6,049 bases of DNA from Clostridiales bacterium. Its GTDB lineage: Bacteria; Bacillota; Clostridia; Christensenellales; Aristaeellaceae. Shown here one piece after another: positions 1 through 5,766 of this stretch. The notes under the pieces are model-generated. The model saw only the letters and a list, made by a program, of their open reading frames with translations. It searched no databases and was not told the origin of the DNA. The DNA is taken from assembly GCA_004556545.1 (NCBI GenBank), contig SFGO01000118.1:1-6049 (forward strand). The letters run 5' to 3'. The position numbers and the translations under genes were made by a program. Positions within the stretch are counted from its first letter, which is position 1, and every line of letters begins with the position of its first letter.

Positions 1-27
1 TTCCTGTTCTCTCTTCAGCATCTTCAT
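1..27 (-). CDS. 5' end of a divergent gene, product unknown (partial)
   Basis: Read on the minus strand, an ATG at 27-25 opens nine codons (MKMLKREQE) before the window ends. An AGGAG Shine-Dalgarno sequence sits at 38-34, six bases ahead of this ATG. A GTG directly before it (30-28) and a second in-frame ATG (21-19) are alternative starts, but 27 has the best spacing. A consensus extended -10 box lies just upstream (60-52). The short, basic, helix-prone N-terminus would fit many small regulators, but nine residues are too few to name a family. No plus-strand reading frame ends here with a stop just ahead of the hairpin at 60-88, which also favours a minus-strand gene. Confidence 0.5.
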
Positions 28-51
28 CACCTGCTCCTATTATTATCACCT

Positions 52-60
52 ATTATATCA
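52..60 (-). promoter_or_regulatory. Extended -10 promoter of the divergent gene
   Basis: On the minus strand, positions 60-52 read TGATATAAT, a perfect extended -10 element (TG-N-TATAAT). No -35 box is visible at 16-18 bp, because that position is occupied by the stem of the hairpin at 60-88; extended -10 promoters often do without one. Transcription would start near position 45 and give a leader of about 18 nt before the ATG at 27. This is a motif match only. Confidence 0.45.
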
Positions 61-88
61 AAAAAGGCCGCGATTCGCGACCTTTTTT
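60..88. terminator. Bidirectional intrinsic terminator hairpin
   Basis: Six A residues (60-65) and GG pair with CC and six T residues (83-88). A CGCG stem (69-72 with 76-79) continues above a single C/A mismatch, leaving a small ATT loop. Because the stem is flanked by A and T tracts it can act as a rho-independent terminator in either direction. Read on the minus strand, its T-tract ends at the extended -10 box of the divergent gene, so it could insulate that promoter from antisense transcription arriving from the hrcA side. Confidence 0.6.
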
Positions 89-129
89 GACAGGCTGAGC
101 TGCGAAGTGATTCGCAGCTTCAGTCTGTC
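89..129. repeat. Long imperfect hairpin abutting the terminator
   Basis: The arm at 89-106 (GACAGGCTGAGCTGCGAA) pairs with 111-129 around a GTGA loop. The roughly 18-bp stem has one G-T wobble and one bulged A. The outer ten bases (89-98) are the exact reverse complement of 5800-5809, where interspersed repeat copy B begins, so this hairpin looks like the repeat's leading edge plus an inverted duplicate of it. No T-tract follows, so it is probably not a terminator. Confidence 0.55.
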
Positions 130-229
130 GAAAAACCTCGAGTTGGCCTCCGTTGCCCGCAAACAGCGCTACGCTGGTTTGCGGGGAAAGTGCTGCGGCA
201 CAAGGATTAGGGGCTCCGCCCCTATAACC
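121..229. repeat. Interspersed repeat, copy A (short form)
   Basis: Positions 121-170 match 5801-5850 at 45 of 50 bases, and 171-216 match 5935-5980 at 43 of 46. Weaker similarity runs on to about 229/5992. Both copies lie in the same orientation, one near each end of the chaperone operon. Copy A lacks the 84-bp block present in copy B. It ends with a GC hairpin, AGGGGC-TCC-GCCCCT (209-223, one more T-A pair outside). Open frames on the minus strand here are low-complexity and repeat-derived, and I do not regard them as genes. The element resembles the non-coding interspersed repeats of gut Clostridia, but I cannot name its family. Confidence 0.7.
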
Positions 230-412
230 CTGGCAGGAGGCAGTGCCTCCTGCACCTCCACTTTTTTGACACTCTGAGAAGAAAAAATTTTCTTCTGATA
301 AAGAAGACGTTTGAAAAGGGGCAAAAGTTTTTTCGAAAAAGCTTTTTAGGGCAAAGGCAGGGGGCACTTTCGATGGAAAAGGAAAAAATCCGGGCGGGAA
401 AGGCCTCCCGCC
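230..412. repeat. Cluster of near-perfect palindromes, no gene
   Basis: Four inverted repeats follow each other. (1) 233-253: ten-base arms GCAGGAGGCA/TGCCTCCTGC around a single G. (2) 277-296: nine-base arms AGAAGAAAA/TTTTCTTCT around AA. (3) 323-346: a 24-base palindrome centred on CG at 334/335 with one G-T wobble; it overlaps the perfect 12-mer AAAAAGCTTTTT at 336-347. (4) 393-412: GGCGGGA/TCCCGCC around a six-base loop. A motif beginning CTTTTTTGACA at 261 repeats one at 82. Minus-strand open frames across the area have no credible start signals and give cysteine- or phenylalanine-rich peptides of no recognisable family. It looks like a stack of short repeat elements. Confidence 0.6.
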
Positions 413-508
413 AAGGACGGAGCGTTGATGACCGCAATCCTTTATGGTAAAACACTTTCAGCCACTTATGAACAAATCATAAATTCCCGAAAAAAAGTGC
501 AAAACCTA

Positions 509-537
509 TTGACAAAACTAGGGGAGTGGAATATGAT
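509..537 (+). promoter_or_regulatory. Sigma-A (housekeeping) promoter of the hrcA operon
   Basis: A perfect -35 box TTGACA (509-514) and a near-perfect -10 box TATGAT (532-537) are separated by the ideal 17 bp. Transcription should begin around 543-546, so the CIRCE operator lies at or just after the start site, where bound HrcA would block initiation. No CtsR-type heptad direct repeat (GGTCAAA-like) is visible, so the operon appears to be under HrcA control only. A small inverted repeat, TTATGA-ACAAA-TCATAA, lies at 466-482, upstream of the -35 box; its role is unknown. Confidence 0.9.
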
Positions 538-545
538 ATGCCATG

Positions 546-572
546 TTAGCACTCGATGACGCTGAGTGCTAA
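546..572 (+). promoter_or_regulatory. CIRCE operator (HrcA binding site)
   Basis: The inverted repeat TTAGCACTC (546-554) - nine-base spacer - GAGTGCTAA (564-572) matches the CIRCE consensus at all 18 arm positions. CIRCE is the binding site of the HrcA repressor. It sits 8 bp downstream of the -10 box, so it is an operator and also lies in the 5' untranslated region of the mRNA, about 40 nt before the hrcA start. Confidence 0.97.
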
Positions 573-596
573 CAAGAACAAAAACGGAACCTTGTG

Positions 597-604
597 AAAG
601 GAGG
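597..604 (+). promoter_or_regulatory. Ribosome binding site of hrcA
   Basis: AAAGGAGG is an almost full-length Shine-Dalgarno sequence. It decides the start: the GTG at 594 lies upstream of it and would make the site part of the coding sequence, whereas the first of three consecutive ATG codons (615) lies 10 nt downstream. Confidence 0.85.
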
Positions 605-614
605 CTGCGACAGC

Positions 615-1643
615 ATGATGATGGACGCAAGAAAGTTCCGCATCCTGCAGGCGATTATCGACGACTATATCCTGACGGCGATCCCCGTGGGCAGCCGCAC
701 CATTTCCAAGAAGTACGAAATGGGCCTGAGTTCCGCGACCATCCGCAATGAAATGAGCGATTTGGAAGAACTCGGTTATCTGGACCAGCCGCATGTCAGC
801 GCGGGACGGATCCCCAGCGCCAAGGCGTATCGTCTTTACGTCGATCAGCTGCTTCAGCGCGGAATGATCGCCGCCGATGATACAGACAGCGTTTGCCAGT
901 ATTTTTCCAACCGCACCCATCAGATGGAGGACGTCATCAGCCACGCGGCGCAGGTGCTTTCCGGCCTGACCCATTATACGGCGCTGGTGACCACTCCCAA
1001 GGGAGCGGAGCTGCGGATCCGCAATCTGCAGTTGGTGCCGGTCAGCTCGGTGTCGGCGCTGGCGGTCATCGTGACCGACGGCGGCATCATGCGGGATACG
1101 GTAGTGGACGTTGGCAAGGATATGGACGCTGATACGCTCTATGCCATCAGCCGGATGCTGACCGAAAAGCTGAGCGGGCATACGCTCAGCGAGGCACAGA
1201 ACCTGCTGAAGGAGATCCAGGGCGGCATGCAGGAAAACCGCGAGCTTCTCGCCGGAATCATGAACTTCATGGACACGGCGGAAGGCAAGGGCGGAAAATC
1301 CCGCCTGGCGCTGGGCGGCGCCAGCAACATCCTGAACTTTCCGGAGTATAACGATGTGGAAAAAGCCAAAAACTTCCTCAGCGTACTGGAAACCAAGGAT
1401 CAGCTGGTAAAGCTGCTGGAGGATCACAGCGAAATGGCCTTTACCGTGCGCATCGGCCCGGAAACCGGTATCCCCGAGCTTTCGGACTGCTCGCTGGTGA
1501 CCGCCACCTATCGTCTGGGGGACAACACCCACGGAACCATCGGTGTGATCGGCCCCACAAGAATGCAGTACGGCCACGTGTTCAGCGTGCTGAACGCCAT
1601 GGGCAAGCAGCTCAGCGAGCTGTTGGGCAAAGAGAAGGAGTGA
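615..1643 (+). CDS. hrcA: Heat-inducible transcription repressor HrcA
   Basis: This 342-residue protein is the normal length for HrcA, the dimeric repressor that binds CIRCE and shuts off the class I heat-shock genes. In the family, its activity depends on the GroEL chaperonin, so HrcA loses function when GroEL is occupied by unfolded protein. A winged-helix DNA-binding domain covers about residues 1-75 (GSRTISKKYEMGLSSATIRN from residue 26, then the wing motif HVSAGRIPSAKAYRLYVD from residue 60). The central sensing domain contains SALAVIVTDGG (147-157) and the conserved LGGASNILNFPEYNDVEK block (233-250). The C-terminal signature IGPTRMQYGHVFSVL (312-326) is present. The start follows the strong Shine-Dalgarno site at 597-604; the next two ATG codons are less well spaced. 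As first gene of the operon behind CIRCE it represses itself. Its stop TGA (1641-1643) lies only five bases before the grpE start. Confidence 0.97.
   Translation: MMMDARKFRILQAIIDDYILTAIPVGSRTISKKYEMGLSSATIRNEMSDLEELGYLDQPHVSAGRIPSAKAYRLYVDQLLQRGMIAADDTDSVCQYFSNRTHQMEDVISHAAQVLSGLTHYTALVTTPKGAELRIRNLQLVPVSSVSALAVIVTDGGIMRDTVVDVGKDMDADTLYAISRMLTEKLSGHTLSEAQNLLKEIQGGMQENRELLAGIMNFMDTAEGKGGKSRLALGGASNILNFPEYNDVEKAKNFLSVLETKDQLVKLLEDHSEMAFTVRIGPETGIPELSDCSLVTATYRLGDNTHGTIGVIGPTRMQYGHVFSVLNAMGKQLSELLGKEKE
1635..1640 (+). promoter_or_regulatory. Ribosome binding site of grpE, inside the hrcA 3' end
   Basis: AAGGAG lies in the last codons of hrcA and points to a TTG start at 1649 (8-nt spacing). 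The GTG at 1640 overlaps the site itself. The ATG at 1676 has only a weak purine stretch ahead of it, so TTG is the best-supported start. The arrangement suggests translational coupling between hrcA and grpE. Confidence 0.65.
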
Positions 1644-1648
1644 CTGAA

Positions 1649-2275
1649 TTGTCGAAGAAGAAGCGCGGCGAACGCATGGAAGAGCAAAACGCCGAAACGG
1701 AAAACACCAGCGAAAACGAAGCGCTGGAAACCATGGAAGCGGAAGTAGAAGCCGCGTCCGACGAAGAAGCGACGCAGGAAGCCGCCCGGGAGGAAATCGC
1801 CGAGGATACGCAGAAGGAGGAAGCCGCCGAAGCGCTGGCAGCCGCGCTGGCCAAGCAGGAAGAGTACCTGAATCTGGCCCAGCGGGTCAAGGCCGACTTC
1901 GAAAACTTCCGCCGCCGGAATCAGAACGTGCGCAAGGAAGCCTACGACGACGGCACCCGGAACTTTGCCGCAACGCTTCTGCCGGTTCTGGATAATCTGG
2001 AACGAGCCATCGCAGCGGCAGAAAATTCTTCCGATACCGCGTTGAAAGAAGGCGTGGAGATGGTTTACCGCCAGATGTGCGATGCGTTCACCAAACGCGG
2101 TATCACCGTCATTGACCGTCAGGGTCAGCCCTTCGATCCCAATCTGGAGAACGCCGTGATGCAGGGCGCGCCCGAGGACGGCGAACCCGGCACCGTCTGC
2201 CAGGTACTTCAGAAAGGGTATCAGTTGGAAGGAACCGTTCTTCGCCACGCCATGGTGAAGGTCGTTCCCGAATAA
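1649..2275 (+). CDS. grpE: GrpE, nucleotide exchange factor for DnaK
   Basis: GrpE is a homodimeric cytosolic co-chaperone that releases ADP from DnaK so that ATP can bind and substrate leaves. From the TTG at 1649 the protein has 208 residues. Residues 1-60 are a very acidic, Ala/Glu-rich, probably disordered tail, typical of Firmicutes GrpE. A long coiled-coil helix follows (about 60-105), containing YLNLAQRVKADFENFRRRNQ (73-92), then the helical dimer region LLPVLDNLERAI (110-121). The C-terminal beta domain that contacts DnaK carries FDPNLENAVMQG (162-173) and the end motif GYQLEGTVLRHAMVKV (190-205). One oddity: the usual His of the FDPNxHxAV signature is Glu (residue 167). The TTG start rests on the Shine-Dalgarno site at 1635-1640; ATG 1676 would give 199 residues. 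Confidence 0.95.
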   Translation: MSKKKRGERMEEQNAETENTSENEALETMEAEVEAASDEEATQEAAREEIAEDTQKEEAAEALAAALAKQEEYLNLAQRVKADFENFRRRNQNVRKEAYDDGTRNFAATLLPVLDNLERAIAAAENSSDTALKEGVEMVYRQMCDAFTKRGITVIDRQGQPFDPNLENAVMQGAPEDGEPGTVCQVLQKGYQLEGTVLRHAMVKVVPE

Positions 2276-2294
2276 AAGTTTTTCCGGACAACCC

Positions 2295-2310
2295 GTGGGA
2301 TTCGTCCCAC
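2295..2310 (+). other. Hairpin in the grpE-dnaK intergenic region
   Basis: GTGGGA (2295-2300) and TCCCAC (2305-2310) form a perfect six-base stem with a TTCG tetraloop, within the 78 bp between grpE and dnaK. No T-tract follows, so it is not a terminator. It ends 28 nt before the dnaK Shine-Dalgarno site and could shield the 5' end of a processed dnaK transcript; that role is inference. Confidence 0.5.
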
Positions 2311-2353
2311 TTACTACATACAGTTTGAAACAAATTTTGGGAGGATTTTGATT

Positions 2354-4174
2354 ATGTCTAAGATTATTGGTATCGACCTTGGTACGACTAACAGCTGCGT
2401 CGCCGTGATGGAAGGCGGCGAACCTACCGTTATCCCGAATGCGGAAGGCGCGCGCACCACTCCTTCTGTGGTTGCTTTCACCAAAGACGGCGAACGTCTG
2501 GTGGGCCAGATCGCCAAGCGTCAGGCCGTCACCAACCCCGACCGGACGGTCATTTCCATCAAGCGTGAAATGGGCACCGCACACAAAGTGACCATCGACG
2601 GCAAGTCCTACACCCCTCAGGAGATCAGCGCCATGATCCTGCAGAAGCTGAAGAGCGACGCGGAAGCCTATCTGGGTGAAACCGTGACGCAGGCCGTCAT
2701 CACCGTGCCTGCCTATTTCAGCGACAGCCAGCGTCAGGCCACCAAGGATGCGGGTCGTATCGCCGGTTTGGAAGTGCTGCGTATCATCAACGAGCCTACC
2801 GCTGCTTCTCTGGCTTACGGCCTTGACAAGGAAGGCAGCCAGAAGATTCTGGTATACGATCTGGGCGGCGGCACCTTCGATGTCTCCATTCTGGAAATCG
2901 GCGACGGCGTGTTCGAAGTGCTGGCCACCAACGGCGACACCCATCTGGGCGGCGACGACTTCGACGAGCGGCTGATCAACTACATTGCCGACGAGTTCAA
3001 GAAGGACAACGGCATCGACCTGCGTCAGGACCGTATGGCCTATCAGCGTCTGAAGGAAGCTGCCGAAAAGGCCAAGATCGACCTGTCCGGCGTGATGTCC
3101 ACCAACGTGAACCTGCCCTTCATCACCAGCGACGCTACCGGCCCGAAGCACCTGGATATCACTATCACCCGCGCCAAGTTCGATGAACTAACCCACGATC
3201 TGGTGGAAAAGACCATCGACCCCGTGAATCTGGCCCTGAAGGATGCCGGCCTGACCGCCGCGCAGATCGACAAGGTCATTCTGGTGGGCGGCTCCACCCG
3301 TATTCCCGCCGTGCAGGCTGCCGTGAAGAAGATCACCGGCAAGGAGCCCTTCAAGGGCATCAACCCCGATGAGTGCGTTGCCGTAGGCGCCGCCATTCAG
3401 GCCGGCGTTCTGGGCGGCGAAGTGAAGGACGTTCTGCTGCTGGACGTGACTCCCCTGAGCCTGGGCCTTGAAACTGAAGGCCACATCTTCACCAAGCTGA
3501 TCGAACGCAACACCACCATTCCTACCTCCAAGAGCCAGGTATTCTCCACTGCCGCCGACGGCCAGACCGCTGTGGAAATCCACGTGCTGCAGGGCGAGCG
3601 TCCCATGGCTTACGACAACAAGACGCTGGGCCGCTTCCAGCTGACCGGCATCCCCGCCGCTCCCCGTGGCGTGCCTCAGATCGAAGTCACCTTCAACATC
3701 GACCGCAACGGCATTGTGAACGTGACCGCCAAGGACAAGGGCACCGGCAACGAGCAGAAGATCACCATTACCGCTTCCACGAACATGACGGAAGAGGAGA
3801 TCAACCAGCGCGTGAAGGAAGCCGAGCAGTACGCCGAGCAGGACAAGAAGCACAAGGAAGAAGTCGAGACCATCAACCATGCCGACACCATGGTATACGA
3901 GATGGAGAAGCAGCTGCGTGAAAACGGCGACAAGCTCTCTTCTGAGGACAAGGAAACCGTACAGCACGAGATCGACGAGCTCAAGAAGGTGAAGGAAGGC
4001 GGAGACGCCGAGGCCATCAAGGCCAAGATGGAAGAAATGAGCCAGAAGGTTTACGCCATCTTCGGCAAGCTCTATCAGCAGGAGGGCGGGCAGCCCGGTG
4101 CTGATGCGGGCGCAGGCGCTGGCCCTCAGGTCAACGATGACGGCACCATCGACGCGGACGCCGAAGTCAAATAA
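2354..4174 (+). CDS. dnaK: Chaperone protein DnaK (Hsp70)
   Basis: DnaK is the cytosolic Hsp70, which binds exposed hydrophobic segments and cycles between ATP and ADP states with DnaJ and GrpE. The 606 residues show all three Hsp70 signatures: IDLGTTNSC (7-15), VYDLGGGTFDVSIL (167-180) and VILVGGSTRIPAVQ (308-321). The interdomain linker DVLLLDV is at 359-365. The substrate-binding beta domain spans about 366-475 and the helical lid about 476-575, followed by a Gly/Ala-rich tail. The segment after SIKREMG (68-74) lacks the extra stretch of about 24 residues present in E. coli DnaK, as in Gram-positive homologues. The C-terminus is DADAEVK, a reduced form of the usual acidic EEVD-like ending. 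The ATG at 2354 lies nine bases after GGGAGG (2339-2344); the upstream in-frame TTG (2348) is too close to that site. A 457-bp gap before dnaJ is unusually long. Confidence 0.98.
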   Translation: MSKIIGIDLGTTNSCVAVMEGGEPTVIPNAEGARTTPSVVAFTKDGERLVGQIAKRQAVTNPDRTVISIKREMGTAHKVTIDGKSYTPQEISAMILQKLKSDAEAYLGETVTQAVITVPAYFSDSQRQATKDAGRIAGLEVLRIINEPTAASLAYGLDKEGSQKILVYDLGGGTFDVSILEIGDGVFEVLATNGDTHLGGDDFDERLINYIADEFKKDNGIDLRQDRMAYQRLKEAAEKAKIDLSGVMSTNVNLPFITSDATGPKHLDITITRAKFDELTHDLVEKTIDPVNLALKDAGLTAAQIDKVILVGGSTRIPAVQAAVKKITGKEPFKGINPDECVAVGAAIQAGVLGGEVKDVLLLDVTPLSLGLETEGHIFTKLIERNTTIPTSKSQVFSTAADGQTAVEIHVLQGERPMAYDNKTLGRFQLTGIPAAPRGVPQIEVTFNIDRNGIVNVTAKDKGTGNEQKITITASTNMTEEEINQRVKEAEQYAEQDKKHKEEVETINHADTMVYEMEKQLRENGDKLSSEDKETVQHEIDELKKVKEGGDAEAIKAKMEEMSQKVYAIFGKLYQQEGGQPGADAGAGAGPQVNDDGTIDADAEVK

Positions 4175-4177
4175 CCA

Positions 4178-4196
4178 CCAGGGGCAGTGCCCCTGG
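4178..4196. repeat. Perfect palindrome CCAGGGGCAGTGCCCCTGG after dnaK
   Basis: Nine-base arms pair around a single central G, starting three bases after the dnaK stop codon. There is no T-tract, so it is not a standard terminator. It forms the left boundary of the 77-bp tandem array. The core GGCAGTGCC is shared with the palindrome at 233-253. Confidence 0.65.
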
Positions 4197-4491
4197 ACCC
4201 CGGTTCGCGTTGGAGCTGGCGGGTTTTCTCAGACAGTTTCCGCGTGAAAAGGGAGAGAGGGCAGTGCCCCTGGACCCCGGTTCGCGTTGGAGTTAGCGGG
4301 TTTACCTCGACAGCTTCCGCGTGAAAAGGGAGAGAGGGCAGTGCCACTGGATCCCGGTTCGCGTTGGAGTTGGCGGGTTTACTCAGACAGCTTCCGCGTG
4401 AAAAGGAAAAGATGGCAGTGCTCCTGGACACCGGTTCGCGTTGGAGCTGGCGGATTTACCTCGACAGCTTCCACGTGAAAAGGTTTAGAAA
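4184..4491 (+). repeat. Four tandem copies of a 77-bp unit between dnaK and dnaJ
   Basis: Units begin with GCAGTG at 4184, 4261, 4338 and 4415, exactly 77 bp apart each time. All four share the invariant stretch CCGGTTCGCGTTGGAG and a conserved CTTCCGCGTGAAAAGG-like end; copy 4 decays after about 4483. At unit positions 44-49 the copies alternate between two versions: CTCAGACAG in copies 1 and 3, CCTCGACAG in copies 2 and 4. Because 77 is not a multiple of three, each copy is read in a different frame, and the open frames crossing the array on both strands are repeat artefacts. The array lies inside the expected hrcA-dnaJ transcript. Its function is unknown. Confidence 0.92.
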
Positions 4492-4538
4492 AAACATGGA
4501 TCGAAGAAACGGCGGACGGACAGCCGGAGGCCGTTCAG

Positions 4539-4589
4539 GGTATGATGCACTTCATACCGGGGGTTTGAGGGCTTTGCCCCCAAGCCCTC
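4539..4589 (+). other. Two hairpins in the dnaJ leader region
   Basis: GGTATGA (4539-4545) pairs perfectly with TCATACC (4552-4558) around a six-base loop. GAGGGCTT (4567-4574) pairs perfectly with AAGCCCTC (4582-4589) around TGCCCCC. An alternative pairing of GGGGG (4559-4563) with CCCCC (4577-4581) would compete with the second stem. Neither is followed by a T-tract. A weak extended -10-like sequence (TGTTATACG, 4596-4604) lies just downstream without a convincing -35 box, so I do not call a separate dnaJ promoter. Confidence 0.45.
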
Positions 4590-4631
4590 TTCGGCTGTTA
4601 TACGATTGATTGAATGTAAGTAGGTGAGCTT

Positions 4632-5759
4632 TTGGCAAAGCGCGATTATTATGAGGTTCTGGGCGTTTCCAAGAACGCCACGGACGCGGAGATCAAATCG
4701 GCGTATCGCAAAAAGGCCAAGGAATGTCACCCCGACCTGCACCCGGACGACAAGACCGCAGAGGAACGTTTTAAGGAATTGAACGAGGCCAACGAGGTGC
4801 TGAGCGATCCTGAAAAACGGAAGCGCTACGATCAGTTCGGCTTTGACGGGCCTCAAATGGGCGGCGGCGCAGGCGGGTTTGACTTTAGCGGCTTCGGCGG
4901 CGAAGGCGGCATGGGCGGCTTTGAAAGCATCTTTGATACTTTCTTTGGCGGCGGCTTCAGCGGCGGCAGCCGTCGGAACGGCCCTGTGCAGGGCAATGAT
5001 TTGCAGCATCGCATCTCCATTACCTTCGAGGAATCGGCCTTCGGCTGCGAAAAACAGGTGGATTTCTTCCGCAGCGAGCTTTGCGACACCTGCGGCGGCA
5101 CCGGTGCAAAGCCGGGAACCCAGCCGCAGACGTGTCCCACCTGCAAAGGCTCCGGCCAGGTGCGCACAGGCGGCGGCTTTATGGTGACCGTCCGCACCTG
5201 CCCCACCTGCGGCGGCGAAGGCAAGATCATTAAAGACAAGTGTACGTCCTGTAACGGCACAGGCCATGTGCGGCGGAAACGGACGCTGAATATTCGGATT
5301 CCTGCCGGTATTCAGGACGGCGTGAGTCTGGTCAAGCGCGGCGAGGGCGAGCCCGGCATGCGCGGCGGTCAGGCGGGCGATCTGTATATTACCGTGACGG
5401 TGAAGCCCCATAAGCTGTTCAAGCGGGACGGCAACAACCTGCTGCTGGAAATGCCGATCAGCTTTACGCAGGCGGCACTGGGCGCGGAAATCGACGTGCC
5501 TACGCTGGAAAAGCCTGTAAAACAGCGGATTCCCGAAGGCACGCAGACCGGCACGCAGTTCCGCATTCGCGGGCAGGGCATTGCCAGCCTGAAAACCGGC
5601 GTGAAGGGCGATCTGATCCTGACGGTCGTGGTGGAAACGCCGAAACGGCTGACGGAAAAGCAGAAAACGCTTCTTCGGGAGCTGGAAGAAAGCATGACCG
5701 GCAAGGAATACGAAGGCAACAAATCCTTCCGGGATAAGCTGCGGGATCTGTTTAACTGA
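4632..5759 (+). CDS. dnaJ: Chaperone protein DnaJ (Hsp40, type I)
   Basis: DnaJ binds unfolded proteins, hands them to DnaK and stimulates DnaK's ATPase. The 375-residue protein has the complete type I layout. The J domain covers about 4-70, with the essential HPD at 33-35. A Gly/Phe-rich linker spans about 71-115. The zinc-binding region has four CxxCxGxG motifs starting at Cys151, Cys168, Cys190 and Cys204, all with both cysteines. The substrate-binding C-terminal domains start around RTLNIRIPAGIQDG (217-230). The start is TTG at 4632. AGGTGAG (4622-4628) just ahead matches the downstream half of the Shine-Dalgarno consensus, which explains the short spacing. No in-frame ATG exists before the conserved KRDYYEVLGV. 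The terminator at 5767-5800 closes the operon. Confidence 0.97.
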   Translation: MAKRDYYEVLGVSKNATDAEIKSAYRKKAKECHPDLHPDDKTAEERFKELNEANEVLSDPEKRKRYDQFGFDGPQMGGGAGGFDFSGFGGEGGMGGFESIFDTFFGGGFSGGSRRNGPVQGNDLQHRISITFEESAFGCEKQVDFFRSELCDTCGGTGAKPGTQPQTCPTCKGSGQVRTGGGFMVTVRTCPTCGGEGKIIKDKCTSCNGTGHVRRKRTLNIRIPAGIQDGVSLVKRGEGEPGMRGGQAGDLYITVTVKPHKLFKRDGNNLLLEMPISFTQAALGAEIDVPTLEKPVKQRIPEGTQTGTQFRIRGQGIASLKTGVKGDLILTVVVETPKRLTEKQKTLLRELEESMTGKEYEGNKSFRDKLRDLFN

Positions 5760-5766
5760 TCTATTC

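Noticed and set aside
53..455. Overlapping small minus-strand frames in the upstream repeat region
   Set aside because: They consist of repeat and palindrome sequence, lack good ribosome sites, and part of one peptide recurs in copy B, as expected of a translated non-coding repeat.
546..1577. Minus-strand open frame of 343 codons opposite hrcA
   Set aside because: It is a shadow of hrcA and runs through the CIRCE operator, with no independent support.
1508..3151. Long minus-strand open frame (547 codons) opposite grpE and dnaK
   Set aside because: It lies entirely antisense to recognisable genes (hrcA end, grpE, dnaK). Such shadows are common where the sense genes are GC-rich at third positions, and its peptide resembles no family I know.
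4175..4200. Intrinsic terminator immediately after dnaK
   Set aside because: The palindrome is strong but is not followed by a run of T residues.
4184..4491. CRISPR array
   Set aside because: The repeat is a directly abutting 77-bp tandem unit conserved throughout, with no unique spacers and no cas genes in the window.
4596..4604. Separate promoter for dnaJ (TGTTATACG)
   Set aside because: Only four of six -10 positions match and no -35 box is present, so it is too weak to call.
4126..4609. Small open frames on both strands across the 77-bp array
   Set aside because: The 77-bp period shifts frame in every copy, so the peptide repeats are an artefact; no ribosome sites were seen.
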